From Candidatus Schekmanbacteria bacterium (GTDB taxonomy: Bacteria; CSSED10-310; JACPHN01): a stretch of 64,000 nt of DNA. Under the pieces are notes generated by a model. That model ran no database searches and was not told the DNA's origin. It was given only the letters and a program-made list of their open reading frames with translations. The stretch covers positions 51,419-115,418 of the forward strand of contig JACPHN010000082.1 of NCBI GenBank assembly GCA_016188575.1. The letters are read 5' to 3'. Of this stretch, positions 47,836-58,714 are shown piece by piece (the stretch's first letter is position 1; each line of letters opens with the position of its first letter). The position numbers were made by a program, and so were the translations under genes.

Positions 47836-50052
47836 ATGGTGCAAGGTGTAGGTGGTGCCGGTGGCGGCCCGGAAGTCTGGCAACAGATCATTGACTTCAT
47901 GGGGAAGATGCCGCAAGCATCTCCCGAGCAAAAAGTCTCCGAGGCCGTCAAGCATTTTGGTAAGGAAGCCGTGCTGGGCCTGCTGTCGCAGGCGCGTTCC
48001 GAGTTCGAAGAGCTGGGCAAGAGGCAAGGGGACCCGCACGGGCTGCGCTCCCCGCGCCAAGCTGCTGGCGGGGCCGGCGGCGCTGGTGGTCTGCCGAGCA
48101 TGCAGCAACTCGGTAAGCAGCCGGGCTTCGGCAATTTCGATGTGAATTCGCTGCTCCAGCAAGCGCGAATGGGCAACTGGGGTGGTGTGGCCCAGACGCT
48201 GGCGGGGCCGGCGCTCAACGCGCTCAATATCCCGGACTGGGCGAAGCAAGGCCTCAATAGCGGTCTCCAGGGTGCAGCCCAAAACTTCCTTTCCTCCATC
48301 CTTCCGGGTAATATCAGCAATCAACTTTCGCCGGAAATGCTGCAGAGCTTCGGACAGCAGGTTCTCGGCGGTCTTCCGCAGGCGTTTCAGCAAGGATTGT
48401 CGCAGCTCGGCGTTCCCCAGGATCTGCTGGGCGGAGCTGCGGACCGGTTCCTGGGTGGCGCGCAGAACCAACTGCTCAACATGTTGCCGCCGGACTACCG
48501 CAACCTGCTGCAAGGCGCCATCAACAATCCGCAGGGCTTTCTCCCGAATCTGATTGGCAACCTCGCGCAGCAACAGGGCGGTGGCCTGCTGAATCAGCTT
48601 CCCGCGGGCCTGGGGAACGCTTTCCAGGGCGCCGGCGGCATGGAAGGGCTGCTTCGCGACCCGTCGAGCTTCCTGCAGAACCTCGGAGGGCAGTACGCGC
48701 CGCAGCTTGCTAACCAGCTTGTCGGCATGCTGCCGCAGGGCGTACAGCAATACCTTCCTCAGGGTCTCGACTGGGCCAACCCCGGCCAGGCGGCGCAGCA
48801 GCTTCTGCAGCACGCGGGTGGCCAGCTCCTCAACAACTTGGGCGGCCAGCTTCCGGGTGCCTTCCAGCAGTGGATGCCGCAGGGTCTCAACCTTGGGGAT
48901 ATTGCCAACAACCCGCAAGGCTTCGTCAACAACCTCGGCAACCAGGCGCTCCAGTACCTGCCCGAGGGCGTTCAAAACCTGTTCCCGAATGGCTTCAGCT
49001 CGGATGCGATCCGCAACCTGCCGATTCGCGACACGGTGAATAACTTCATCGACCAGGGCGTCGATACGCTGTTCTTCGATCAGGAAAACGGGCTTGGGCT
49101 GCCGCGCACGATGACCGGTGGCGGCTCGAAGACGGGTCAGACCGGTGCGCAGTGGGGCGAGGGCATGACCCAGCAAAACGTTCAGGACTGGGTCATGGGC
49201 CAGGGCGCGCAGTTCCTCGGCGAGAAGGGAAACACGCTGTGGCAGGCAATGGCCGAGGCCGAATTCGGCAAGGTCGACCTGCAAGCCCAGGGAGATTGGG
49301 GCAGCGCCTACCTGCAGGGCTCGACGAAGGCTCAGGCCGGAGTGCGGGCGTACGGAGATGCCAGCCTCGAAGACCTGTCGGCGTACATCGGCGTCGAGGC
49401 CGGTGCGCAGATCATGTCGGACTATCGCGCCGGCTACAAGACCCCGACAGTCAACCTCGGTGGCCACGAAGTGGGCGCTCAGGTCGACGGCCGCGTCTAC
49501 GGCATGGCGGGAGCGGTTGGTCGTGCCGAGGCGGGAATTTCGCTGAAGGACGATCCGCACATCACGCTGGGCGCTGAAGCCTTCGCAGGAGCTCGCGCGG
49601 GCGTGGAGGGTAGTGCGGGTCTCAACGTCGATGGCAAGGAGCTGGCGTCCGTGCACGGCAAGGCGGAGGCCTGGGCCGGAGTTGGCGCGCGGGCGAACCT
49701 GGACGTCGGGTTTGAGGACGGCAAGTTCCGGTTTGGCATCGGCCTGGGTGCGGCGTTGGGCGTCGGCTTCAACCTCGACTGGGGCTTCGAAATCGATTTC
49801 GGTGCCATCGCTGATACGGTCGGTGACATCGCCAAGGACGTGGTCGGTGGCGTGGTCGACTTTGCCGAGGATGCGGCGGACTGGGTCGGCGATGCGGTCG
49901 ATACCGTTGGCGACGCGATCGGCGATGCGGCGGACGCGGTCGGCGACGCGGTCGGCGACGCTGCGGATGCGGTTGGCGAAGTCGTCAGCGACGTGGGTGA
50001 CGCGATCGGCGACGCCGCGGAAGCGGTCGGCGACGCGCTGACCTCCTGGTAG
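47836..50052 (+). CDS. Large Gly/Gln-rich probable type III substrate, 738 aa
   Basis: No Sec signal. Residues 1-70 are helical. Residues 75-430 are Gly/Gln/Asn/Leu-rich with recurring NPQGF, PQGV and LPQGL units of irregular length. Residues about 480-640 resemble a beta/Gly-rich domain (AGAQIMSDYRAGY, GAEAFAGARAGVEGSAG). The last 80 residues are a heptad-like amphipathic repeat, VGDAIGDAADAVGDAVGDAA and onward. Start at 47836 follows GGAGGGAAG. Its composition resembles the DUF1521 protein and it sits directly after sctV, so an exported translocator or effector is the best guess. No family recognised. Confidence 0.7.
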   Translation: MVQGVGGAGGGPEVWQQIIDFMGKMPQASPEQKVSEAVKHFGKEAVLGLLSQARSEFEELGKRQGDPHGLRSPRQAAGGAGGAGGLPSMQQLGKQPGFGNFDVNSLLQQARMGNWGGVAQTLAGPALNALNIPDWAKQGLNSGLQGAAQNFLSSILPGNISNQLSPEMLQSFGQQVLGGLPQAFQQGLSQLGVPQDLLGGAADRFLGGAQNQLLNMLPPDYRNLLQGAINNPQGFLPNLIGNLAQQQGGGLLNQLPAGLGNAFQGAGGMEGLLRDPSSFLQNLGGQYAPQLANQLVGMLPQGVQQYLPQGLDWANPGQAAQQLLQHAGGQLLNNLGGQLPGAFQQWMPQGLNLGDIANNPQGFVNNLGNQALQYLPEGVQNLFPNGFSSDAIRNLPIRDTVNNFIDQGVDTLFFDQENGLGLPRTMTGGGSKTGQTGAQWGEGMTQQNVQDWVMGQGAQFLGEKGNTLWQAMAEAEFGKVDLQAQGDWGSAYLQGSTKAQAGVRAYGDASLEDLSAYIGVEAGAQIMSDYRAGYKTPTVNLGGHEVGAQVDGRVYGMAGAVGRAEAGISLKDDPHITLGAEAFAGARAGVEGSAGLNVDGKELASVHGKAEAWAGVGARANLDVGFEDGKFRFGIGLGAALGVGFNLDWGFEIDFGAIADTVGDIAKDVVGGVVDFAEDAADWVGDAVDTVGDAIGDAADAVGDAVGDAADAVGEVVSDVGDAIGDAAEAVGDALTSW

Positions 50053-50065
50053 TCAGTATGCTGGT

Positions 50066-50104
50066 GTCACCGGGCGGCCGCGAGCCGCTCGGTGACCCTT
50101 GTTT
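50066..50104 (+). terminator. Terminator of the sctV operon
   Basis: GTCACCGGGCGGC and GCCGCTCGGTGAC form a 13-bp stem (one mismatch) around CGCGA, followed by CCTTGTTT. It is 14 nt past the stop of the large Gly/Gln-rich gene. Confidence 0.75.
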
Positions 50105-50163
50105 GGCAGCGGCCGGCCAGGCGCACGGAGTAGTGCCTGCCGGCCGTGGCCGTTGAGGGGGCA

Positions 50164-51240
50164 ATGAGCGGAAGGTCGCGATCGGCGCGTACCCCAGCGA
50201 CGATGCCCGTGACGTGGGCGATCACCGCGGCGACTGTCTGGCTCCTGGCAGGGTCCGGCTGCTCGCCCCCGCCCTACCGGGAGGACGTCGGCGACCTGTC
50301 GGGGCCCTTCGCAGCATACTACGAGGGCAAGCTCGCGCTCAGCCGCGCTGCCGGCGTGCGACCGGGCAATGAGGAGCGGCTCGTTCGGCGGTCGCCCGAG
50401 CGCACCGATGTTGCCGTGTTGTACATCCACGGGTGGGGCGCCACCCGCGCGGAGGGCGAGGCGATATTCGATACGATCGGCGAGCGCCTGGGGGCCAACA
50501 CCTACTACCTGCGCCTCCCCGGTCATGGGACCGATATGGACGACCAGGCGGCGCAGCCATTCACGGCGTACCTGGACTGCGTCAGCGCGGCGTTTCTAAG
50601 GTCCCGCCAGCTCGGCAGGAGAATCATCGTCGGGGGGACGAGCACCGGGGCGCTGCTGGCGACCTGGTTGGCGGCGCGCTATCCGATGGACACGGCGGCG
50701 CTCATCATCGCCTCACCGCTGTACGAATTTCGTGGCGCAAGCGCGCGTCTACTGGGCGTTCCTGGGGTGCTGCCGCTCGCCGCCGCGCTGTCGGGCGGGG
50801 TGCGGGACGCGGGCTGGCGCGCTGGGGAAGATGTCGAGCGGAAGCTGCCGGGGTTCGAAGATCATTGGCTGACGGCGCAGCGCTACTCGGCGCTACACCA
50901 CCTCGAGAATTTGCGGCGGTACATCGCACGGGCGGAGACTTTTGCGAGGGTTTCGGCGCCGGCGCTGCTGTTCTACTATTACCGCGACGAGGAGCATCAG
51001 GACGAGGTCGTGAGTGTGGCGGCGATGCGCGAAGCGTTCGCGCTCTTCGGGACGGGCGCCGGCAGGCGCGCTCCGCAGCGGGAGGTCGCGGTTGCGGATG
51101 GCAACCACGTGCTGTTCAGCGCGTATGTGCGCACGGATAAGGCGCTCATCCTCCGCGAGACGATGGGATTCCTGGAGGGGCTGGCGGACGTGCGGTTGGA
51201 CATGAGCGGCCCGTCCACAATGGACAAATCGATCCATTGA
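50164..51240 (+). CDS. Alpha/beta hydrolase lipoprotein
   Basis: 358 aa. Lipoprotein signal VWLLAGSGC (Cys near residue 34 from this start). Hydrolase core: VLYIHGWGATRAEGEAIFDT (oxyanion), RLPGHGTDMDDQ, nucleophile IVGGTSTGALLATWLA and His in ADGNHVLFSA. Layout resembles carboxylesterases/monoacylglycerol lipases. GAGGGGG lies 4-5 nt before the ATG. Probably periplasmic, membrane-anchored. Substrate unknown. Confidence 0.75.
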   Translation: MSGRSRSARTPATMPVTWAITAATVWLLAGSGCSPPPYREDVGDLSGPFAAYYEGKLALSRAAGVRPGNEERLVRRSPERTDVAVLYIHGWGATRAEGEAIFDTIGERLGANTYYLRLPGHGTDMDDQAAQPFTAYLDCVSAAFLRSRQLGRRIIVGGTSTGALLATWLAARYPMDTAALIIASPLYEFRGASARLLGVPGVLPLAAALSGGVRDAGWRAGEDVERKLPGFEDHWLTAQRYSALHHLENLRRYIARAETFARVSAPALLFYYYRDEEHQDEVVSVAAMREAFALFGTGAGRRAPQREVAVADGNHVLFSAYVRTDKALILRETMGFLEGLADVRLDMSGPSTMDKSIH

Positions 51241-51351
51241 TGCTATCATCTGCACCGGCGGTTTGAACGCGGGGGGTAGCTCGAGCGTCACCGCCCGTCT
51301 TCGCCGTCATCGCGCGATTGTCGTTGATCCTCGCTCCCAGATGGAGAGGAA

Positions 51352-51867
51352 ATGTTGTTCTCACGCGCATGCGAATATGGGCTGAGAGCTGCGCTCTACC
51401 TGTCGGCGCAGCCCTCCCCGGCGCCCATCCAAGTCAAACACGTTGCCAAAGAGCTGGGTATCCCCAACGCCTTTCTCTCCAAAGTCGTCCGCGATCTCGC
51501 CAAGGCGCGCCTGCTCCATACCCGCGTAGGTCCCGGTGGCGGCGTGCGGCTGGCGAAACCGGCCGCGAAGATCACCCTCTACGACGTGGTCAAGGCGATT
51601 GACGGAGTGGAGCTGTTCAGCGAGTGCATCCTAGGCATCCCCGGCTGCTCCGATCGCGAACGCGTCTGTCCGCTGCACGAGCAGTGGGGGCAGATGCGCG
51701 AGCAGATCCGGCAGCTCATGAAGGAAAAAACGCTGGCGGATTTCGGTGCCGAGCTTGCCAAGACCGACGATTTTCGGGAGAGCTTGCGCTCCATGGCGCA
51801 GGTCGGCGACGCCGTAAACCTGCCAGCAGAAGCGGGCGTAGCGGTCACGGGAGAGACCGGGAGGTAA
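51352..51867 (+). CDS. Rrf2-family transcriptional regulator, probable Fe-S sensor
   Basis: 171 aa. Winged-helix start MLFSRACEYGLRAALYLSAQ with helix IQVKHVAKELGIPNAFLSKV and wing RVGPGGGVRLAKP. Three cysteines C92, C99, C106 (ECILGIPGCS, RVCPLH) are placed as in NsrR/IscR cluster ligands, suggesting a [4Fe-4S] or [2Fe-2S] sensor. It lies 87 nt before nirS on the same strand, so control of nirS by nitric oxide or redox is likely, as in other denitrifiers. Start has GGAGAGGAA upstream. Confidence 0.85.
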   Translation: MLFSRACEYGLRAALYLSAQPSPAPIQVKHVAKELGIPNAFLSKVVRDLAKARLLHTRVGPGGGVRLAKPAAKITLYDVVKAIDGVELFSECILGIPGCSDRERVCPLHEQWGQMREQIRQLMKEKTLADFGAELAKTDDFRESLRSMAQVGDAVNLPAEAGVAVTGETGR

Positions 51868-51939
51868 GAGTGGTCGTGTGGCAGCGCGCGTTCCCGGCGC
51901 GCTGGCTGACGGGAAGGCCCAGGTGAGGCCACCTAGTGA

Positions 51940-53940
<2,001 letters not shown>

Positions 53941-54032
53941 TCGCATTGCGCTCGCCGTCCCGCCCGGGCGGCGCGGCGAACGCAATCCGTGGTTGGTGCT
54001 CCGCGCCTCGCGGGCGGCTGGAGCTTGCGATC

Positions 54033-54067
54033 CTGCCGGTCTGGCCTGCCAGCCGGCAGATTTTTTT
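54033..54067 (+). terminator. Intrinsic terminator of nirS
   Basis: CTGCCGG, bulged T, CTGGC, loop CT, GCCAG, CCGGCAG, then A and seven T residues. A strong hairpin 92 nt past the stop. Confidence 0.85.
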
Positions 54068-54139
54068 GTGGCGCCCACCTCCGCCAGACCGCGCAGACTG
54101 GGCGCCGCCGTCCGCCATGAGCAATTTCCAAGAAGTCGG

Positions 54140-54195
54140 GCGTCGGCTGAACGTGCTTTCCACTATGGCGAGCGCAATGCGCGTGGACACTTGTA
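54140..54195 (+). repeat. 56-nt dispersed repeat, copy 2
   Basis: Matches 19378-19433 at about 49 of 56 positions by hand alignment. It lies in the nirS-creatininase gap, 59 nt before the next gene. No coding function seen. Confidence 0.6.
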
Positions 54196-54254
54196 TGGGA
54201 GCATCACCCGACAGTCGGCCGACGCCTGAAGTCGCACTCATAAGGAGAAACATC

Positions 54255-55223
54255 GTGTCCAGAATCGTACAGTGGAACGAGCTGACCGGGCGGGACTTTG
54301 CCCGACTCGAGCCGCGTCGGGCGGTCGCCGTCTGCGTTCTCTCGCCCATGGAGGTCCACGGTCCCCATCTCCCGGTGCATACGGACATGCTCGAAGCCGG
54401 CGCGCTGGCCGATCGCATGCTCGACAAGCTCGCGGGCGACGATGCAGAGCTGACCTTCGTGCGCACGCCGCCGCTATTCGTCGCTACCGATGTCGTCCCG
54501 CAGCGCGGCTCACTGCAGTTTCGCGCCTCTACGGTAGTTGCCGTCGCCACTGACCTGGGCCGGAGCCTCGCCGCCCAGGGTTTCAGGCACATCTGGGTGA
54601 TGAGCTTCCACGGCGGCCCTCGGCACTTTCTGGCCCTGGAAAAGGCGGCCACCGATGTCAGCGTCCGGTATGGTTGTCGGATGGTATCCTTCTTTTCCCT
54701 GCTGCTCTCGCGGCTCACGCAGGGAAGCCACGAGCTTGGCGACGTGCTGAAGGGAGTCGCCGGCCTGGACCGCGAGTTGCTCAAGGGGGATACGCATGGT
54801 GGTTTGGTGGAGACGGCGTTGATGCTGCACCTCGATGGCGACCGCGTGGCGCGTGACTATGCGGAGCTCGAGCGAAAGACGGTAGAAATGGCCTTCGCGC
54901 AGGGGACCTCGTCGCTGGTCGAGCCCGGGGGTAGCGGTGTCGGCCGGATTGCCCAGATCTTGCGCCGCTTTGTGTTCTCGCGGAGATACTTCGAGGACAA
55001 TACCTACTCTGGTGCTCCCGGGGCGGGTGCGGCCGAGACCGGCGCGGCAATCCTGGACGTGCTGGCCGAGCACGCGGCCGCCGCAGCGCGCGAGCTACTG
55101 GCCGAAACGGTGCCGTTGGAGCGCTGCCATTCGCCGATATGGCCGCTGCGGCATCTCTTTCTCAGCGGCACCCTGGAGCGGGCGCTGGACCGGGTCCTGG
55201 GGTTCAAGTCCGCGGTCTTTTGA
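54255..55223 (+). CDS. Creatininase-family amidohydrolase
   Basis: 322 aa. Metal site: LSPMEVHGPHLPVHTDMLEA (Glu, His and Asp ligands) near residue 37, SFHGGPRHFLALEKA in the middle, and KGDTHGGLVETALMLHL (about 180) replacing the usual DxHAGxxET. The family includes creatinine amidohydrolase, FAPy deformylase and mycofactocin MftE; the exact reaction is not clear, though the partly altered DTHGG motif differs from true creatininase. GTG start with AAGGAG 7 nt upstream; the in-frame extension to 53787 overlaps nirS and is rejected. Confidence 0.85.
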   Translation: MSRIVQWNELTGRDFARLEPRRAVAVCVLSPMEVHGPHLPVHTDMLEAGALADRMLDKLAGDDAELTFVRTPPLFVATDVVPQRGSLQFRASTVVAVATDLGRSLAAQGFRHIWVMSFHGGPRHFLALEKAATDVSVRYGCRMVSFFSLLLSRLTQGSHELGDVLKGVAGLDRELLKGDTHGGLVETALMLHLDGDRVARDYAELERKTVEMAFAQGTSSLVEPGGSGVGRIAQILRRFVFSRRYFEDNTYSGAPGAGAAETGAAILDVLAEHAAAAARELLAETVPLERCHSPIWPLRHLFLSGTLERALDRVLGFKSAVF

Positions 55224-55232
55224 ACCGTCGTG

Positions 55233-55352
55233 CGGCGCTTGGCGTCGACGCGGTAGCGCCTCCCTCCGTCCCCTTCCCGCTTGCGCGGGGAGGTGAGGTG
55301 GAATATCCCCCTCCGGCCCTCCCCCCGCCTGCGGTGGGAGGTGAGGTATGGG
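55233..55352. repeat. Dispersed GC-rich repeat, double copy at 55.24-55.35 kb
   Basis: GTCGACGCGGTAGCGCC, CTCCCTCCGTCCCC, then CCCGCTTGCGCGGGGAGGTG, directly followed by a second unit CCCTCCCCCCGCC and GCGGTGGGAGGTGAGG. This is the best-preserved example of the family, filling most of the gap between the creatininase and the next gene. Confidence 0.6.
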
Positions 55353-55476
55353 GTCTTCGTGATGCGCTTTCCACTCCGCCTGCAGTCGAACAGCGGTGGA
55401 TTCAGGGCGCGCGGTCCCGCTTGCAAGAGCGTGGATACGGCACTAAGGTAAGACCCCCGAGGGGCAGTGGCGGATA

Positions 55477-56868
55477 ATGAGCATACTAGGCCGTTGGTTC
55501 AAGGGCACGGGGTCGAAACCCGGCAAGGAAAGAGTTGAAGGCAAGCCGGAGCGGCCGGCAGGAAGCGGGGTTTCGCCCGAACGGCGCGGGCCTGGACAGG
55601 CAGCGCGGCCGACGCGACCGGGACCGGAGCCCAGTGAGCTTGCCGTGACTCGCGTGCTGCCGCGTCCGGACTTTGCGCCGGAGGCGCCGCCGGCGCCCGA
55701 GCCTCAGCACCAGCCGACTGCGACCGTGATCGCGCCGCCGCAGAGCTCGGTAGCAGCAGGTGAAGCCGAAGACGTTGCGGAGGTGGAGGCAGAGGAGGAG
55801 CTCGACGACCAGATCGACGACAGCTTTGATCGCCTCTTCGGCGGCGCCGCGACAGCGGAGGGGGACGATGGTGAGGAGTCCGCGTTCGGCGGTTTCGACA
55901 GCGTCTTGGAGGCGGTAACGACGCTGGAATCCGAGGACGCCGAGGCGGCTGGCTCGCCGGCGGCGGCCGCGCACGAACCGGTCTACGCCTCGACGGACGA
56001 CTACATCATGCAGGAGGCGCTCGGCATCTTCTGCGAGATTGCGAGCCTGCAGGTGCAGCCCGTCAAGGGCTTCATCACCGAGCTGAGATACGGCCCGGTG
56101 GCGCCGCGCTGGGTCGATATCTGCCTTCCCATCATCACCATGCTGGTGCAATCGGCCCAAGGTCTCGGACTCGCCAAGGCGGTGGCAGTTCTGGAGGAGT
56201 TTCGCACCTTGCTGGTGCAGGCCCGAGACGAGGAAGCCCCGCTCATCGACGCCCGACTCCGCGAGATGATGCTGCTCGCCTACGGCGAAATGGCGGCGGT
56301 TCTGCCCAAGGTCTTCTACCTCGACGCCGAGGAGCTCGACGACGCGCGGCGCGAAGTCATGATCGTCATGGGCCTTCTCCAACTCGTCCCTGAAGTCGGG
56401 CGGGTAAATCAGGACAAGCTCTTCTCGGCCGGTATCACGACCCTGGAAGCACTGTACAAGGCGCGACCCAACGATTTGCACCGCACGACGGGAATTCCGG
56501 CGCCGATCTGTGAGAAGATCTACGCGGGATTTCAAGAATACGGCAAGGAAGTCGACGAAGCGGAAGAGTTCGGCGAAGACGCCGAGACCTATCGATGGGA
56601 GAAGCTCGGCGCTCTCGTCGAGGAGCTCCGTCAAGTCCACCGCCAGTACAAGGAAGCGTCCGCCCAGGAATGGAAAGATGAAGACGCCGCCCGGCGCAAG
56701 CGGAAGTACCGCAAGCAGCGGGAGCGAATCGCGATCCGCGTGCGCATTGCTCTGGCCGAGCTCGGTTTGGAGCGGATCGCCGAGGAGTTCGACAGATTGC
56801 CGTTCGAGCGCCGGCTGCTTGGTCTTGATCGATACTTGAAAGCGGTTTCCGAGGGAGATACTCCCTGA
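55477..56868 (+). CDS. Hypothetical protein with helix-hairpin-helix-like segment
   Basis: 463 aa, soluble. Basic N-terminus (GRWFKGTGSKPGKERVEGK), Pro-rich then acidic linker (about 60-160), and a helical core starting at YIMQEALGIFCEIASLQVQP. Near 305-345, KLFSAGITTLEALYKARPND followed by HRTTGIPAPICEKIYAGF looks like a helix-hairpin-helix pair, a nucleic-acid or protein contact motif. The C-terminus is highly charged (RRKRKYRKQRERIAI). No family recognised. It heads a run of four co-directional genes ending in the lone CheB domain. Confidence 0.65.
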   Translation: MSILGRWFKGTGSKPGKERVEGKPERPAGSGVSPERRGPGQAARPTRPGPEPSELAVTRVLPRPDFAPEAPPAPEPQHQPTATVIAPPQSSVAAGEAEDVAEVEAEEELDDQIDDSFDRLFGGAATAEGDDGEESAFGGFDSVLEAVTTLESEDAEAAGSPAAAAHEPVYASTDDYIMQEALGIFCEIASLQVQPVKGFITELRYGPVAPRWVDICLPIITMLVQSAQGLGLAKAVAVLEEFRTLLVQARDEEAPLIDARLREMMLLAYGEMAAVLPKVFYLDAEELDDARREVMIVMGLLQLVPEVGRVNQDKLFSAGITTLEALYKARPNDLHRTTGIPAPICEKIYAGFQEYGKEVDEAEEFGEDAETYRWEKLGALVEELRQVHRQYKEASAQEWKDEDAARRKRKYRKQRERIAIRVRIALAELGLERIAEEFDRLPFERRLLGLDRYLKAVSEGDTP

Positions 56869-56892
56869 GCCCTACGAGGAGGCACCCTGGCG

Positions 56893-58149
56893 ATGGCAGA
56901 ACTGACTAAGGAACAGGTCTTGGAGCAATTGTCCGCCGGCGAGGACCTGGACCGGGCTGACCTTCGGAACATCGATTTTTCCGGCGCCGATCTGAGCGGT
57001 ATGCGTGCCGTGCGCGCCGACTTCGAAGGCGCCAAGATGCGCTCCGTGCGCCTGCGCGGTGCGAACCTCGATAGTGCATCGTTTCGCGAAGCGTTTCTGG
57101 TGGGCGCGAACCTTGAAGAAGCAAACCTGCGCAATGCCGACCTCGAAGGGGCGAACCTGCAGGGCGCGAATCTTCGCGGCGCCGACCTGCGGCGCGCGGT
57201 GCTGGAGAACGCGACCCTCGAAGAGGCCAACCTCGACGGAGCTCGGCTCGAAGGCGCTGTGATGATCGATCTGAAGGGCGCCAAGTGCTCCCTCGTGGGC
57301 GCCCGGCTCAGGAATGCCGACTTGACGGAGGCCTATCTCGGTGGCGCGAACCTCACCGACGCCGAGCTGCGCAAGGTCGCCGCCGAAGGAAGTACCTTCG
57401 AGGAAGCGATCCTCACGGGTGCCGATCTTCGTGGCGCCAACTTCCGCGGCGCGGCACTGCGTCGCGCCAAGATGAACAAGGCCAAGGCCGACGGCATCGT
57501 GCTCGAAGACGCCTCCCTCGAAGAGGCGGATCTGAGGGATTCCGACCTGCGCAAGGCCGTCCTGCTCGGCGCCGACCTGACCGCCGCAAAGGTCGACGGC
57601 ATTCACCTCGGTGGCGCGACCTACGAGCCCGAACAGTTCATGGACGCAGTCGGCGGCGCCGTGGACCTCAGCCGCGACGCGGACTATTCGGCGGTGACGC
57701 CGCTTGCTGCGGTCATCGCCGGTGAAACCGCGCCGGCGCCGGCGGCGCCGGTGGTCGCGGCTCCCGTCGCCGCCCCGCAGGATGGCAACCGCCGGTTCTA
57801 CGGCGCCGGCGACGTCCTGAAAAACGCGGATTTCGAGTTTGCTCCGGAGTCCGACATTCACGTGCAAAGCAAGTTCGAGCGATGTCGCATCATGCTCGGC
57901 GACAACGCCCGGCTCCTGGTCGACAACAACGGCGTGCTTGCACACTGTGAAATGAGCGGACCCGGCATGATTGTGGTCAGGGGTATCGTCGTGCTCGGCG
58001 GCGAACAGACCATTGACCGCCCTCGCCGACTCGTTGTCGAGCGCGGCGGTTGCGTCGTCGGCAAGGTCGTTCAAGGTACCCTGCCGACCGAGTTCGGGTT
58101 CGAGACCGGGAGCATTCTTCGCCTGGAAATCACGACTTCCAGCGAGTGA
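56893..58149 (+). CDS. Pentapeptide-repeat protein with beta-helical C-terminal domain
   Basis: 418 aa. Residues about 18-240 are A(D/N)Lxx pentapeptides, e.g. ANLEEANLRNADLEGANLQG and ADLRRAVLENATLEEANLDG, forming a right-handed square helix. After an Ala/Pro linker (about 275-295), a second domain (FYGAGDVLKNADFEFAPESD and later GIVVLGGEQTIDRPRRLVVE) resembles a bactofilin-like strand stack. It lies directly before a true bactofilin gene, suggesting a shared scaffold. GAGGAGG lies upstream, 10 nt from the ATG. Confidence 0.85.
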   Translation: MAELTKEQVLEQLSAGEDLDRADLRNIDFSGADLSGMRAVRADFEGAKMRSVRLRGANLDSASFREAFLVGANLEEANLRNADLEGANLQGANLRGADLRRAVLENATLEEANLDGARLEGAVMIDLKGAKCSLVGARLRNADLTEAYLGGANLTDAELRKVAAEGSTFEEAILTGADLRGANFRGAALRRAKMNKAKADGIVLEDASLEEADLRDSDLRKAVLLGADLTAAKVDGIHLGGATYEPEQFMDAVGGAVDLSRDADYSAVTPLAAVIAGETAPAPAAPVVAAPVAAPQDGNRRFYGAGDVLKNADFEFAPESDIHVQSKFERCRIMLGDNARLLVDNNGVLAHCEMSGPGMIVVRGIVVLGGEQTIDRPRRLVVERGGCVVGKVVQGTLPTEFGFETGSILRLEITTSSE

Positions 58150-58194
58150 CGAGCGTAGAAGAAGTTTGCGGAAGACAACGGAGGCGATGCGAGA

Positions 58195-58692
58195 ATGGCA
58201 CAAGACGCACACAAGACAGGTTCCGCTGCTGGCAGCTCCGAGGAGCGGTCAGTAGTCGCCAGCGGCACGATTTTTCGGGGCGCGATCGAATCCGAGTGCC
58301 CGGTCACTGTTGCCGGGCTCGTTGAAGGTGAGCTCAACGCTCCATCCCTTCTCGTCGCCGAATCTGGCGGTGTCCACGGCAAGATCAAGGTCAAGTCACT
58401 GGCCTCGCGCGGCACGATCGGCGGCGAAATCGATGCGCAATCCGTGTCGCTCGGCGGTAACGTCTCGGACAACACCACGATCCGCGCCAGCGACCTCGAA
58501 GTGAAGCTCGCAACATCGTCCAACCGCATCGAGGTTACCTTCGGGAGCTGCGAGCTTCAGGTCGGGAGCCTGCCGGCAGCCGCCGCGGACCTCATGCCCG
58601 GCAAGACGGCGAAGATCGCGATTCCGATGGATCCTGCCGTCGACGATCGCGAGATCGAGGAGCTGTTTGGCGAGGGAAGCCTGAAGGGTTAG
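58195..58692 (+). CDS. Bactofilin (polymer-forming cytoskeletal protein)
   Basis: 165 aa. Central DUF583/bactofilin beta-helix: GTIFRGAIESECPVTVAGLV, EGELNAPSLLVAESGGVHGK and LASRGTIGGEIDAQSVSLGG. Bactofilins polymerise without nucleotide and position cell-envelope machines. Unstructured N-terminal tail (about 1-20) and an acidic C-terminal tail (DREIEELFGEG). GGAGGC lies before the ATG. Confidence 0.9.
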   Translation: MAQDAHKTGSAAGSSEERSVVASGTIFRGAIESECPVTVAGLVEGELNAPSLLVAESGGVHGKIKVKSLASRGTIGGEIDAQSVSLGGNVSDNTTIRASDLEVKLATSSNRIEVTFGSCELQVGSLPAAAADLMPGKTAKIAIPMDPAVDDREIEELFGEGSLKG

Positions 58693-58714
58693 CGCTGCCG
58701 GAGAACATCCGCTG

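Noticed and set aside
47782..49656. Long antisense frame over the Gly/Gln-rich gene
   Set aside because: Arg/Leu-rich shadow with no start signals; the plus strand has start signals and a terminator.
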